Counted from the stretch's first letter, positions 7,614 to 16,727 are shown. The stretch: DNA of 32,082 bases from Xylophilus sp. ASV27 (GCF_016428875.1 NZ_JAELTO010000048.1:1-32082), one strand, 5' to 3'. Made by a program: numbers and translations. The notes: generated by a model from the letters alone, not told the origin.

Positions 7614-8384
7614 ATGCCCAAACACTCCCACTTCGTCAGGTCCATGGCTGCCGCCGCCGCGCTGGCCATCGCAGGACTGCAGCCCGCCGCAGCCGGCGTA
7701 ACGCCGGGGATCACCGCCAGGATCAAGGCGGCGATCACGGCCAATACCAAAGGCACCGTCCGTGTCGACCAGGTCAATACGACGCCGATACCCGGCGTAT
7801 ACGAGGTCATCTCGGACACTGAGATCTTTTATACAGAAGAAACCGGTCGTTACGCGCTCGTCGGGGGGGCGTTGATGGATTTGGAGCAGCGTCGGGACCT
7901 GACCTCGGCACAGTAGGACAAGCGGATGGCGATCCCGTTCGACCAGCTGCCGCTCTCCCAGGCCACCAAGGAGGTGCGGGGTGACGGCAGCCGGGTTTTC
8001 GCGGTCTTCGAGGATCCGAACTGCCCCATCTGCAGGGTGTTCACCAAGTTCGTCGAGCAGCTTGACAACGTGACGGTGTACCGGTTCATGTTCCCCGTCA
8101 TCTCCCCGCAAAGCCAGAACCTGGCCCGCATGGCCTGGTGCTCCGCCGACCGGGCCGCCGTATGGAAGTCGATGATGGAAGGCGCGCGGCCGCGGCTGGC
8201 AGAGTCCTGCGACACCAGCGGGCTGGTGGAGATCCTGCGCACCGGAGAGCGCTTCCAGATCAACAACACGCCCACGGTGGTACTGGCCAGCGGCAAGCGC
8301 CTGGTCGGCGCCACGCCACCCGAGCAGTTCCTCCAGGAACTGGACAAGGGCGGGCGGCTGCCAGCAGGAGGGTCCAGCCGATGA
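7614..8384 (+). pseudogene. dsbC: DsbC-type thiol:disulfide interchange protein, interrupted by an in-frame amber codon
   Basis: The first part (ATG 7614, 100 residues) has a signal peptide (about 1-27, ending QPAAA) and the DsbC N-terminal dimerisation domain: VYEVISDTEIFYTEETGRYALVGGALMDL. Codon 101 is TAG (7914-7916). The same frame then continues without a gap into the linker and thioredoxin-fold catalytic domain, with active site FEDPNCPICRVF and a cis-Pro region INNTPTVVLASGKRL. No frameshift is involved: one base change to a sense codon would restore 256 residues. DsbC would isomerise disulfides in Cys-containing pilus proteins in the periplasm. An ATG at 7926 could give the catalytic domain alone, but without a signal peptide. 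This is the first gene of the pilus operon and overlaps the next by ATGA. Confidence 0.82.
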
Positions 8385-8962
8385 GCCAAGCACGTACCGC
8401 CAGCATGGCAACCAGGCTGCTGTGGTGCCTCGGGGTGATGGCGGCATCGCTCCTGGCGACAGCCCACGCCCAGGAAATCACCGAAGTGCCATGGGTTCCG
8501 ATGCGCGAAGTCGTGTTCGACAGCACGCAATTCCCGTCGACCGGCACGGAGGAGGATCGCGCGATCCTCAAGCAGATCTGGGCCAAGGAGCTTGCGGCAC
8601 CGCGCAGCACGGGCGGTGGGCAGACCCTACCTGCCTTCGCGCTGATCGGCGACGTGCGCCAGGCCGGGCGTCGGGTTGTCTTCACCTTCTTCGCGGCCGC
8701 GCGCAATGACCGCTGCGAGCCGCCAGAGAACGGCGCCGATGCGACCAACATCTACTCGCTGTGCTCGATGCGGGTCACGCCATGGCCGATGCAGGGGCAC
8801 AAGATCGCCGATCTGCCCGGCTACTGCATGGTGTATGCAGCCAAACGGGACAAGAACCGCGTCGAGTACGCATTCGACAGTTCCGACCGCGTGCTGCGCT
8901 TGCGGACCATCCAGTTCGGCAAGGAAGTCCCCGCGTGCAGCCGCGCCTTGAAGCTGGGGTAG
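8381..8962 (+). CDS. Secreted Cys-containing protein of the pilus operon, unknown function
   Basis: From ATG 8381 (4-nt ATGA overlap with dsbC) this encodes 193 residues. A signal peptide occupies about residues 1-31, ending ATAHAQ. The mature part is soluble, with Cys residues in RCEPPEN, LCSMRV, GYCMVY and ACSRAL, fitting a periplasmic protein with two disulfides and a possible need for DsbC. I do not recognise a named family. Position and coupling indicate it is translated with the pilus genes and probably acts in the periplasm, perhaps as an assembly factor. The spacing to the next gene is 3 nt. Confidence 0.75.
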   Translation: MSQARTASMATRLLWCLGVMAASLLATAHAQEITEVPWVPMREVVFDSTQFPSTGTEEDRAILKQIWAKELAAPRSTGGGQTLPAFALIGDVRQAGRRVVFTFFAAARNDRCEPPENGADATNIYSLCSMRVTPWPMQGHKIADLPGYCMVYAAKRDKNRVEYAFDSSDRVLRLRTIQFGKEVPACSRALKLG

Positions 8963-8965
8963 GCC

Positions 8966-9868
8966 ATGGCAGTGCAACGCATGTCCCGAATGTCGGCCTT
9001 GCTCCTGGCCGTGATGCCCTGCATCGCCCTGGCAGTCCTCGTGTCCGCGGCAGACATCGTGAAGGCGATCCAGTCGTCGCCGACCGCCAATGCCTGGTTG
9101 CGCCAGAACGCAGCTGCGGTGGCCAACCTGGCCTTGAACGTAGAGAGCCGTGGAGAGACCACTGCCTTCAACGGTTCCTGCTGCTACGGCGTCCTGCAGA
9201 TGAACCAGGCCAACATCGCCCGCTATGCGGGCGTGTCGCCCGAGCAGTACCGTCAGCAGTCGCTCCAGCAACAGATCAACGCATGGACCGCCCTCACCTC
9301 CGACGCACTGCAGTCACGGGTGGTGCAGGATCTGCTGGCGCTGGGCACCTTCGACGGGCGCCCGGTCGACGGGAACCTGGTGCTCGCCTGCGTGCAGCTC
9401 GGCATTGGCAACTGCCGTCAGATGCTCAACTCGGGCCGCTGCGCGGGCTTTGCAGACAGCAACGGCACGACGATCTGCTCGATGGCGGACCGCGCCGCGG
9501 GCAGGGCACCGGGCGGCGGGACGGGCGGCGGTGGAACGACCACGCCTGGTGGTGATGGAAGCGGATCGGGCGGCGGCTGGAAGCCGACGCTCGATGCCTG
9601 CGTCAAGGATGCAGGAGGCCGTTGCCTGCCGGTGGCCGAGTCGATTCAGCAAGGCTTCGTGCGCGGCTCGGGCCAGTCGATGGGCAATGTCAAGCGCCTG
9701 GTGCTCACGCTGGGCTTTGCCACCTGCCTGCTGATCATCGCCGTGGCGATCACCGGGGTGTGGCATCGCTTCTCGTCCGGTCAACTGACCTCTGCCCAGC
9801 TCAAGCGCTATGTGTTCCAGGGCGGCATCACGCTGTCGATCGTTCTCATGGCGCTGGCCCTTCTATGA
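8966..9868 (+). CDS. Lysozyme-like domain protein with C-terminal membrane segments
   Basis: A 300-residue protein in three parts. Residues about 11-28 form a signal or membrane segment. Residues 30-165 resemble a transglycosylase-like fold with LNVESRGETTAFN (candidate catalytic Glu60) and GVLQMN at 75-80, the E-S-x-G...G-x-x-Q-x-N pattern of lytic enzymes. A Gly/Thr/Ser-rich linker covers about 180-205, and the C-terminal 75 residues hold two hydrophobic helices. The tail (GSGQSMGNVKRLVLTL onward, with a WHRF segment between the helices) recalls small DUF3262-type ICE membrane proteins, so this may be a fusion. It probably opens peptidoglycan for the secretion or pilus channel. It overlaps the next gene by ATGA. 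The family call is from motifs only. Confidence 0.6.
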   Translation: MAVQRMSRMSALLLAVMPCIALAVLVSAADIVKAIQSSPTANAWLRQNAAAVANLALNVESRGETTAFNGSCCYGVLQMNQANIARYAGVSPEQYRQQSLQQQINAWTALTSDALQSRVVQDLLALGTFDGRPVDGNLVLACVQLGIGNCRQMLNSGRCAGFADSNGTTICSMADRAAGRAPGGGTGGGGTTTPGGDGSGSGGGWKPTLDACVKDAGGRCLPVAESIQQGFVRGSGQSMGNVKRLVLTLGFATCLLIIAVAITGVWHRFSSGQLTSAQLKRYVFQGGITLSIVLMALALL

Positions 9869-10428
9869 CCACGCGCGGCACATCCACCATGGTCAAAGCC
9901 GCGCTGGTGCTGGCACTGGCGTTCCTGGCGGGCGCCGGCACAGCCCACGCGGGCCCGGAGAGCTGCCTGCGCGGACACAGCAGGTCCGATGCCTGCCAGC
10001 GGATGCTGCGCGACTACTGGCTGCACGAGGCAGCGATCACCGCCATCGCGCGCCACTACGGCCTGGAGCCCGCCCTGCTCAAGGCGCTGGTGGCCGTCGA
10101 AAGCGGATTCGATGCCTTCGCGCGCTCGCCGGCCAACGCCCGCGGGCTGACCCAGGTGCTGCCCGCAACCGCCGCGGGCGTCGGCCTGCAGGCGCCCGAG
10201 CAGAACCTCTATCGCCCGGAGCTGGCCCTGGCCGCCGGCGCGGCGTACCTGCGCCAGATGTGGTTCGAGTTCCAGGCGTGGGACCTGGCCCTGGCCGCCT
10301 ACAACGCGGGTCCCGGCGCCGTGAAGAAGCATGGGGGCATCCCGCCTTTCCGCGAAACCCAGGCCTACGTGCCCAAGGTGCTGTCGCTGTACCGGGAATT
10401 CGCCCTCGCCGAAGCAATGTCCAGATGA
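9865..10428 (+). CDS. Lytic transglycosylase (SLT domain, IncI PilT/VirB1-like)
   Basis: A 187-residue protein with a signal peptide (about 1-29, ending TAHAG) and a Slt-type lysozyme-like domain. The catalytic Glu is E79 in VAVESGFD, followed by SPANARGLTQVLPATA, and AAYNAGPGAVKKHGG near 145-160, all diagnostic of SLT family 1. It cleaves peptidoglycan to let the pilus or transfer channel cross the cell wall. In IncI1-type pil clusters this role belongs to the protein named PilT, which is a different protein from the PilT ATPase. It is coupled by ATGA overlaps on both sides. It is the second muramidase-like gene in a row, after 8966-9868. Confidence 0.88.
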   Translation: MTTRGTSTMVKAALVLALAFLAGAGTAHAGPESCLRGHSRSDACQRMLRDYWLHEAAITAIARHYGLEPALLKALVAVESGFDAFARSPANARGLTQVLPATAAGVGLQAPEQNLYRPELALAAGAAYLRQMWFEFQAWDLALAAYNAGPGAVKKHGGIPPFRETQAYVPKVLSLYREFALAEAMSR

Positions 10429-10451
10429 AACGACCAGGAAGGACTCCGCCT

Positions 10452-11246
10452 ATGCAACCGCTGCGCGCCTGCGCCGTGACCACCGTCCTTGCCATCGCGC
10501 TGCCCGGTGCGGGCATGGCCGCAGATGGCACCGACCTACCTGCTGATCGCGGAGAGCTGCTGGGGTCGAGCATCGCGATCTCGTGGAACGCTCCAGTGAG
10601 CGACCTCGGCCAATTGCTGGCCGATCGCCTGGGCATTCCCTTCAAGCAGATCTGCCCCACCAATGCGCGCCAGGTGGTCGTCCTGGAGCAGCCGGACAGC
10701 GGCTCGATCTCGGATGCACTGCGCTCCGTCAATGCGCAGTTGCAGCCCGGCCAGGCGCTGGCGATCATGTCAGGGCCATCGGGCCCGCGTGTGGAACTGG
10801 CGAGAACCTCGGTGTCGCAATACCCCATGGCTGGGCAGGACACGGGGCACTGTGACCTTGCGGACCTGCAGGAACTCAGCCTGCGCAGCCGCACCGTTGC
10901 ACCGGTGCATGTGGCGGCCGGCGCAGGTTCCTCCGCTGCCTCTACAACCATGGCCTCCCCGGCGCCGAAGTTCGTGTTGAACAAAGGCGAGCCCGTGCAT
11001 ACCCAGCTGCAGCGCTGGGCGCAAGCGGCAGGCTGGGAGCTCCTCTGGTATCCGCAGATCACCTGGGAAGTGATCTCCAGCTCCGTCTACAGCAACGAGC
11101 TCGACGTCTCCGAGGCGGTCGAGGCCGTTGTGAAGATCCTGCGCGGCGAGGGCAAGCAAATCGTGCTGTCCATCGCGCAGGCGAACCGGCTGATGGAGGT
11201 CTCCTCCACCGATATCACAGACGGGAAAGAAGCCCATGAAGACTAG
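10452..11246 (+). CDS. PilL-like protein with TcpQ-type C-terminal domain
   Basis: I start at ATG 10452, which has a strong AGGAAGGA site 8 nt upstream. An ATG at 10425 overlaps the previous stop and would add nine residues. The 264-residue product has a signal peptide (about 1-23) and ends in a TcpQ-like domain (about 175-255): FVLNKGEPVHTQLQRWAQAA, W-E-L-L-W-Y-P, then a SNELDVSEAVEAVVKIL stretch. TcpQ/PilL proteins bind the outer-membrane secretin of type IVb pili and help its assembly. The N-terminal half has a weaker secretin N-domain-like repeat. It overlaps the secretin gene by 11 nt. Typical PilL proteins are longer, so this is a compact version. Confidence 0.75.
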   Translation: MQPLRACAVTTVLAIALPGAGMAADGTDLPADRGELLGSSIAISWNAPVSDLGQLLADRLGIPFKQICPTNARQVVVLEQPDSGSISDALRSVNAQLQPGQALAIMSGPSGPRVELARTSVSQYPMAGQDTGHCDLADLQELSLRSRTVAPVHVAAGAGSSAASTTMASPAPKFVLNKGEPVHTQLQRWAQAAGWELLWYPQITWEVISSSVYSNELDVSEAVEAVVKILRGEGKQIVLSIAQANRLMEVSSTDITDGKEAHED

Positions 11247-12954
11247 GCACAGGACGCGGGGCCTGCCCTGCTTGCTGCTGGTGGCGAGCCTCACGCTGCA
11301 GGCCTGCTCGACGTTCAAGGAAACGGAGGGCAACACCCGCAAAGCCCAGGAGCAGGCGCGCCGCATGCTGGATGAGCGCACTGACAGCGGCGCACCGGCG
11401 GGCGTGACGCGGTTGCCGGGGCCACGCATCGCCGGCAAGGAGATCAAGCTGGTGAAGAAGGAGCCGCTGCCGGCGATCTTCGACGCAACGATCAGCTACG
11501 TCAGCCCGGGGACGCAGAAGCTCAGCGAGATCATGGACGAGTTGAGCTCGCGGCTGGACATGACGATATCCGCGGCGGAGGTCGTCAACGCGCAGCGTCC
11601 TGGGCAACAGGCTGCACAGGCCGGTGCGCAGGGCTCTGAACAGGCCCTCTCTGGCTATGCGCAGATCGAGTTCAACGGCAAGCTCCGCAATCTGCTCGAC
11701 GACCTGGCACAGCGGACCCAGTCGAACTGGCGCTACGTGAAAAGCTCCCAGTCGGTGCAGTTCTTCCGGTACGAGACACGCACCTACCCGATGCACCTTC
11801 CCGGGGGGGCGAAGTCCTTGCAGGCGTCCATCAGCCTTTCGTCCACCGGCATGAGCGCTGGTGGAAGCGCGGGGGGATCGAACTCGGGGGGATCGGGGGG
11901 CGGCGGTGGCGGCGGTTCCGGCGGCGGCAGTGGCACCGTGTCGGTCACCCAGAGCCAGGTCATCGACCCCTGGACATCGATCATGACCTCGGTGCAGGCG
12001 ATCCTCGGCACCTCGACGGATGCCAACACAGCCAGCACTGGTCGAGCCTCGACATCGAGCGGCGGCGCCTCTTCGGGCGCCGGCGGCGCCACCCCGGCCG
12101 GCCGGCTTGCGGTCTCCGGTACGGATGGGTTCGCCTCGGCAACGCCAGAGCTCGGCATCGTGACCGTGACGGCGCGGCCGCACAGCCAGGCCCGGATTGC
12201 CGCCCTGCTGCACTCCATCAACCAGCGCTTCGCACGCAACGTCATGGTGGACGTCACCATCTACAACGTGTCCATGAACAAGGAGCAGACGGCCGGCGTC
12301 TCGATGGACCTGATCTACAAGCGCCTCAACGGCAATGGCGTCAGCGTCGCTGGAGCCGCGCCCCTGCAGCCCGGCAACGGCCAGCCCGGGCGTCTGACCT
12401 TGAGCTTTGCGGATCCCAATTCGCGGCTGAACGGATCGAAGCTGGTGGCAGAAGCGCTGCACTCCATTGGCAATGTCGCGCTCTTCAAGAAGGGCCAGTT
12501 CATGGCCATCAATGGCCAGCCCTCCCCTTTCCAGGTCGTGGATGACGAGGAATACAACACCTCGGTGTCCACCACCCAGACGGCGAACGTAGGCACACAG
12601 AGTTCCACCCAGAAGGCGGTGCTGACCACCGGCCTGACCGGCAACGTGATGCCCCTCATCCTGGGCGACAACCGCATCCTGCTGCAGTATCAGATGGAGA
12701 TCAGCGCCGTCACCGCCATGAACCCGGCGGTGGTCAATGGCATCCTCACCTACTCGCCCAAGCGATCGCGCCAGAGCTTCCAGCAGCAGGCCTTCCTGAA
12801 GGACGGCGATGCCATCGTGCTGTTCGGCTACGACAGCGGCAACGACGAGGTGGCCGGCCAGATCTCACTGGCCGGCGCAAGCCAGCGCGGCCGCGGCGAC
12901 CGGACGATGTCCGTGATCGTGATGCAAGTCTACGGAGGTCAGAAAAATGGCTGA
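11236..12954 (+). CDS. pilN: PilN-type secretin lipoprotein (type IVb pilus outer-membrane channel)
   Basis: A 572-residue protein. The N-terminus is a lipoprotein signal with lipobox LQAC (acylated Cys24). Residues about 60-190 contain secretin N-domain segments (KLSEIMDELSSRLDMTISA, then YAQIEFNGKLRNLLDDLAQR). A glycine/serine-rich insert covers about 205-235 and another low-complexity stretch about 260-290. The C-terminal 180 residues are the secretin ring domain, with VFLFGYDSGN-like ending (here IVLFGYDSGNDEV). It forms the outer-membrane pore for the pilus, as PilN of R64 and BfpB do. It overlaps the next gene by 8 nt. The Gly/Ser inserts are longer than I expect for the family. Confidence 0.88.
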   Translation: MKTRHRTRGLPCLLLVASLTLQACSTFKETEGNTRKAQEQARRMLDERTDSGAPAGVTRLPGPRIAGKEIKLVKKEPLPAIFDATISYVSPGTQKLSEIMDELSSRLDMTISAAEVVNAQRPGQQAAQAGAQGSEQALSGYAQIEFNGKLRNLLDDLAQRTQSNWRYVKSSQSVQFFRYETRTYPMHLPGGAKSLQASISLSSTGMSAGGSAGGSNSGGSGGGGGGGSGGGSGTVSVTQSQVIDPWTSIMTSVQAILGTSTDANTASTGRASTSSGGASSGAGGATPAGRLAVSGTDGFASATPELGIVTVTARPHSQARIAALLHSINQRFARNVMVDVTIYNVSMNKEQTAGVSMDLIYKRLNGNGVSVAGAAPLQPGNGQPGRLTLSFADPNSRLNGSKLVAEALHSIGNVALFKKGQFMAINGQPSPFQVVDDEEYNTSVSTTQTANVGTQSSTQKAVLTTGLTGNVMPLILGDNRILLQYQMEISAVTAMNPAVVNGILTYSPKRSRQSFQQQAFLKDGDAIVLFGYDSGNDEVAGQISLAGASQRGRGDRTMSVIVMQVYGGQKNG

Positions 12955-13564
12955 CCGCAGACCGCATATCGGCGCCCTCCTTCTGCTGTCCGCCCTCGCG
13001 GCCGGCGGCGCGCATGCCCAGCACAAGACCATCGCCGACCGTGCCGCGGAGGCTGAGGTCACCTACGAGTTGCTCATGAAGCAACGCCAGATCAACGACA
13101 TGCTGGTCGCCGACCCGATCCTGAAGCAGCTTCCTGCGGTCGCCTCGGTGCTGATCCTGCAGGACAAGCGCACCGCGCGACTGGTGATGCCCAACGGCGT
13201 GGTACAGACCTTCGCAGAAGGTGAGGAAATCGCCGAGCGCATGCATCTGCGCAGCGTCTCGCCACGCATGGTGCGTGTGCTGATCGAGCCGCTGCCCAAC
13301 GCCAAGAGCCGCGCGCCAGTGGCGCTTGCGCTGCCGTTCGCGCCGACCCGCGGCGGCGGCACGAGCATCGGCGTCAGCGGCTTTCCTGGCCCGATGGGCC
13401 CGGGCCAGGTGCCAGGCATGCCCGCGGCCCCTCTGGCCGTCCCGCCCGGCCTGATTCAAGCGCCGCCGACCCTCCCGTTTGCCGGAGCAGCCGCCCGGAC
13501 GGCCCCTGCAGGAACGATGGCACCGCCACCGGGCCCCTCCGCAGATACGCAGGTTTCCCCTTGA
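12947..13564 (+). CDS. pilP: PilP-like periplasmic pilus assembly protein
   Basis: A 205-residue protein with a signal peptide (about 1-25, ending GGAHAQ), a core of about 110 residues and a Pro/Gly/Ala-rich C-terminus (about 125-205). The core has a heptad-like stretch (EVTYELLMKQRQINDMLVAD) then VASVLILQDKRTARLVMPNG, resembling PilP of IncI-type pili. PilP is thought to link the inner-membrane complex with the secretin. The gene lies before pilO here, whereas IncI1 clusters have pilO before pilP. The stop overlaps the next start (TGATG). The assignment is from position and overall shape more than from strict motifs. Confidence 0.65.
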   Translation: MADRRPHIGALLLLSALAAGGAHAQHKTIADRAAEAEVTYELLMKQRQINDMLVADPILKQLPAVASVLILQDKRTARLVMPNGVVQTFAEGEEIAERMHLRSVSPRMVRVLIEPLPNAKSRAPVALALPFAPTRGGGTSIGVSGFPGPMGPGQVPGMPAAPLAVPPGLIQAPPTLPFAGAAARTAPAGTMAPPPGPSADTQVSP

Positions 13565-14922
13565 TGTTTCGCCGAAATCGCAAGGTCGCGCAAGCCGCCG
13601 ACCTGGATGCTGAGACGCCAGTGCCCGCCGAGGAGATTGTCCAGGTGGCCGGCTGGAGGCTCGCTGTCGCACTGACCTGGACCGGCGCGCAGAGCGCGGC
13701 CGAGGCGCGCCGGTTCGCCGGCAAGAACAATGCCTACGTGGTGTGCGACGCCGGCGGCGAGATCGCGGTCGCCAGAGGCAGCAAGGCCGCCGTCGGCCTG
13801 CTTGCAGGGGGCGCGCTCGTGGGACGGCTCATGCCCGATGCCTTCGTCTACCACAGGCTCTCGGACGATCGGTACTGGATCTGCCTGATCCGTGACGGCG
13901 TGCCCTACCCGGACTACGACCGCGTCGTATCCGGGCAGCAGGCCAACCAGCTCTACACCAATGCCAGCTCGATGGCGGCGCCCGGGACCAGACTCATCGG
14001 GGACATCGCGCCATCCACCCAAACGCTTGCCGAAGTGCTGCAGCACGCGCAGGCGCTCTCCCGCAAGGAGCTGGACGAGTGCCGGCTGCGCAAGAACGGG
14101 ATCCGGCACAGAACTGTAGTGATCAGCGCGTGCGTCGTCGCAGCGCTCGCAACTACCGCGCAGCTTGCGATCGAGCACCGCGACAAGCTGCTGAGCGAGA
14201 GAAAGCGCCAGGACATGCTGCGCGCCTTGCTGCAGTCCCAGCAGCAGCGCGAGGCCGAGTCTGCGCGGATTGCGAAGGCGGTGCGCGACTTCCAGGCAAA
14301 AGTGGCAGAGCAAAGGGCGCTCTTTCGCACGCCGAACGCCGCGTGGCAGCAGTGGACCCAGTGCGAGACGCAGCGCCACCGCCTGCCATTCACGCACTCG
14401 GGATACCGGCCGGTGAAGCTCACGTGTGACTTCACCGGTGGCGTCGCCACCGTTGAATGGCAGGCCGTGGGGCCGCATACGCGCATCTCCGACCGTGCGT
14501 ACCTGCCCGGGATCGTGGACCCGCTCGATGTCGGCAATCACATCGTGTCCTCCTTCGTTTTGCCGCCGCTCCCCGCCATCGATGCGAGCGCCCGCGAGGT
14601 CAGTTTGAAGCAGGTGAGGATGGACCTGGTGGACTGGGCACACGCCAAGCTCAGCGGCGGGATCCGCCTGGCCGCCGAAGAAACCGTGACGCTTCAGCCG
14701 CCCGCAGAGATCAAGGGCCTGGACCACGTGGACAGCGTCACGCTGGGCAGCAGGGTGCTCTTGGATATCAGCGCCACGACGAGCAAGGACGTGCTGATGC
14801 TGCCCGAAGCGATGCGCTACCTGAGCGCATGGCCGATCAGCTTTCAGAAGATGGTCTGGTCCTCACCCACTGCGCCTGGTGCGCAGTTCAGCGGTGCATC
14901 GACGCTCTTCATTCCACAGTAA
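13564..14922 (+). CDS. pilO: PilO-type (PilO2) type IVb pilus protein
   Basis: From ATG 13564, overlapping the previous stop, this encodes 452 residues. Residues about 1-170 form a cytoplasmic domain, a membrane helix covers about 180-198 (TVVISACVVAALATTAQLAI), a charged coiled-coil-like stretch about 200-260, and the rest is periplasmic. This is the layout of PilO2-family proteins of IncI1-type pili, which build the inner-membrane platform. Motifs include an N-terminal AGWRLAVALTW strand, a DRYWICLIRDGVPYPDYD stretch near 100-117 and two periplasmic Cys (CETQRH, KLTCDF) that could be disulfide-bonded. The spacing to pilQ is 23 nt. Size fits the family. Confidence 0.8.
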   Translation: MFRRNRKVAQAADLDAETPVPAEEIVQVAGWRLAVALTWTGAQSAAEARRFAGKNNAYVVCDAGGEIAVARGSKAAVGLLAGGALVGRLMPDAFVYHRLSDDRYWICLIRDGVPYPDYDRVVSGQQANQLYTNASSMAAPGTRLIGDIAPSTQTLAEVLQHAQALSRKELDECRLRKNGIRHRTVVISACVVAALATTAQLAIEHRDKLLSERKRQDMLRALLQSQQQREAESARIAKAVRDFQAKVAEQRALFRTPNAAWQQWTQCETQRHRLPFTHSGYRPVKLTCDFTGGVATVEWQAVGPHTRISDRAYLPGIVDPLDVGNHIVSSFVLPPLPAIDASAREVSLKQVRMDLVDWAHAKLSGGIRLAAEETVTLQPPAEIKGLDHVDSVTLGSRVLLDISATTSKDVLMLPEAMRYLSAWPISFQKMVWSSPTAPGAQFSGASTLFIPQ

Positions 14923-14945
14923 CTCGACAGGTCAAGGTCAACACA

Positions 14946-16727
14946 ATGGAGCTGGGTCTCAATTTCAGAATCCCGAGGCTGGGATCAGGCACGAAGAACC
15001 AAATAGTGCTCGCGCAGGCCGAAGAGGCGCGCAACAGGCGGGTCTCCGACCTGGCCAAACGTCAGTACGATCTGGAGCAAGTCGCTATCCAGGACGTGAC
15101 CCAGCTTCCCGATGGCGCCTACATCGATCTGCTGACCCTCGCGCGGCCGGTGCCCGACCTCCTTCAGGACAGCTTCGCGGCGATCACCAGCACCTTCCTG
15201 GTGGACCAGCGCGTCATGCCGGCCAACCAGTATCTCGCGCGATCGGACGAAGGTGGTGCGCGCAAGCACACCACCTACCTCCTGATGACGCCCGACGTGT
15301 TCCTGGCCGGCCGGAACATGCTCGACGTGGCGCAGCGCCTCAAGGAAGACGGCCACGTCAACATCCGTCCGTTGCTGACCACCGGCGAGCTGATCCGGGC
15401 CGTACACCACCGCTACTCCAAGGGCGCCGAGCATGGCGACGCCACGCAGACGGCGACCCAGCATCAGGCGCGCAAGCTGCTGATCCAGGCAGATCGTCTG
15501 GGCGCCAGTGACATCCACCTGGAGACGCGCGACGAAACGGCCGAGGTGCTGTTCCGGATCAACGGCCGCCGGCACAAGATGGCCGACATCTCGAAGATCA
15601 CGGCCGAGGCCATGGCGCAGGTCTTGTTCAATTTCGTGAGCTCGGACGGCGCGCGCAAGGGGTCCTGGAACTACAAGGAGGTCAAGGACACCTCCTTCGA
15701 TGTCTGGGATGACCCGGTCGAAAGAACCGAGCTGCTGATGCGGGTGCGCTTCCACAGCACGCCGATTCACCCAGAGGGCAACTTCCAGGTCGTCATGCGG
15801 ATACTGCGCCCATCCAAACGCACCGGCGGCGCCAAGCCAATGGACAAGATCGGCTACACCACCGACCAGTTGGCCCAGATCGACGAGATGCTGGTGGGAG
15901 GATCGGGCCTGGTGCTCGTCGTCGGGCCCACCAACTCGGGCAAGTCATCCTCCTTGCACAGCTACGTGCACGACCTGTTCCGCAAGCGAGGCAGGTACAT
16001 CAAGGTGCCCACCATCGAATCTCCGGTGGAGAACGAGATCGCGGGCGCATGCCAGATGTCCTCGGGCAAGGAGGACTTCCAGGGCTACCTCGAGGCTTCG
16101 CTGCGCCAGGATCCAGACGTCGTGATGGTCGGTGAGATCCGCGAAAAGCTCGCGGCGAGCACTGTCAAGGACCTGGTGCTCGCGGGCCACAAGATTCTCG
16201 CCACGCTGCACGTTTTCCACAGCGCCCTGGCCGCATTTGCTCGGCTGTCGCAGCTCGGCGTTGAGAAGGACCTGCTGACCATGCCCGGCTTCGTGAGCGG
16301 CGTGGTCTACCAGCGGCTGATCCCCGTCGTCTGCCCGCACTGCGCGCTGACGATCGACCAGGCCATGCAAGCCGGGCTGGTGCATCCCTCGCTGCTTGCG
16401 AGGCTGTCCACGGTGTGCAACCTGGAGGAGCACCCGATCCGCTTCGTGAACGATGCGGGCTGCTCGCAATGCAACCACACCGGGATTATCGACCGCACTC
16501 CCGCCGCAGAGGTGTTGATGCCCGACGCAACGTTTCTGAATTACATCCGATGCGGTAATGACAACGCCGCATGGGAGCATTGGCAGACAGTCCTGGGCAA
16601 GCGCGTGGCCTATGGATTGGGCGTCACCGCCCTGAGTCATGCGATTTTCAAGATGCGCCAAGGCATGCTCGACCCGCGCGACGTCGAAACGGAGCTCGGT
16701 GCGCTGCGCAACGAGAACGGCGACTGA
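14946..16727 (+). CDS. pilQ: PilQ pilus assembly ATPase (GspE/PulE superfamily)
   Basis: A 593-residue secretion ATPase with every core motif: Walker A GPTNSGKSS (327-335), Asp box TIESPVE (356-362), Walker B with VGEIRE (about 390-400), and His box GHKILATLH (414-422). Upstream, DRLGASDIHLET marks the N2 domain. A zinc motif is split between CPHC (463-466) and CSQC (506-509), as in GspE. The N-terminal 160 residues are specific to PilQ of type IVb pili. It powers pilin polymerisation from the cytoplasmic face, working with PilR and PilO. The start ATG 14946 has an AAGG site upstream. It is followed by pilR with 2 nt between stop and start. Confidence 0.93.
   Translation: MELGLNFRIPRLGSGTKNQIVLAQAEEARNRRVSDLAKRQYDLEQVAIQDVTQLPDGAYIDLLTLARPVPDLLQDSFAAITSTFLVDQRVMPANQYLARSDEGGARKHTTYLLMTPDVFLAGRNMLDVAQRLKEDGHVNIRPLLTTGELIRAVHHRYSKGAEHGDATQTATQHQARKLLIQADRLGASDIHLETRDETAEVLFRINGRRHKMADISKITAEAMAQVLFNFVSSDGARKGSWNYKEVKDTSFDVWDDPVERTELLMRVRFHSTPIHPEGNFQVVMRILRPSKRTGGAKPMDKIGYTTDQLAQIDEMLVGGSGLVLVVGPTNSGKSSSLHSYVHDLFRKRGRYIKVPTIESPVENEIAGACQMSSGKEDFQGYLEASLRQDPDVVMVGEIREKLAASTVKDLVLAGHKILATLHVFHSALAAFARLSQLGVEKDLLTMPGFVSGVVYQRLIPVVCPHCALTIDQAMQAGLVHPSLLARLSTVCNLEEHPIRFVNDAGCSQCNHTGIIDRTPAAEVLMPDATFLNYIRCGNDNAAWEHWQTVLGKRVAYGLGVTALSHAIFKMRQGMLDPRDVETELGALRNENGD

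Noticed and set aside
11880-11935. GGC/GGA-rich tandem repeat in pilN and similar runs in the 22-kb gene
   Set aside because: They encode the Gly/Ser linkers of secreted proteins in frame; no sign of a separate DNA element or CRISPR.
13456-14727. Long minus-strand open frame antisense to pilO, and others antisense to the pilus operon
   Set aside because: High GC content produces long antisense frames. Composition is Arg/Gly/His-rich, there are no motifs, and the plus-strand genes are well supported.
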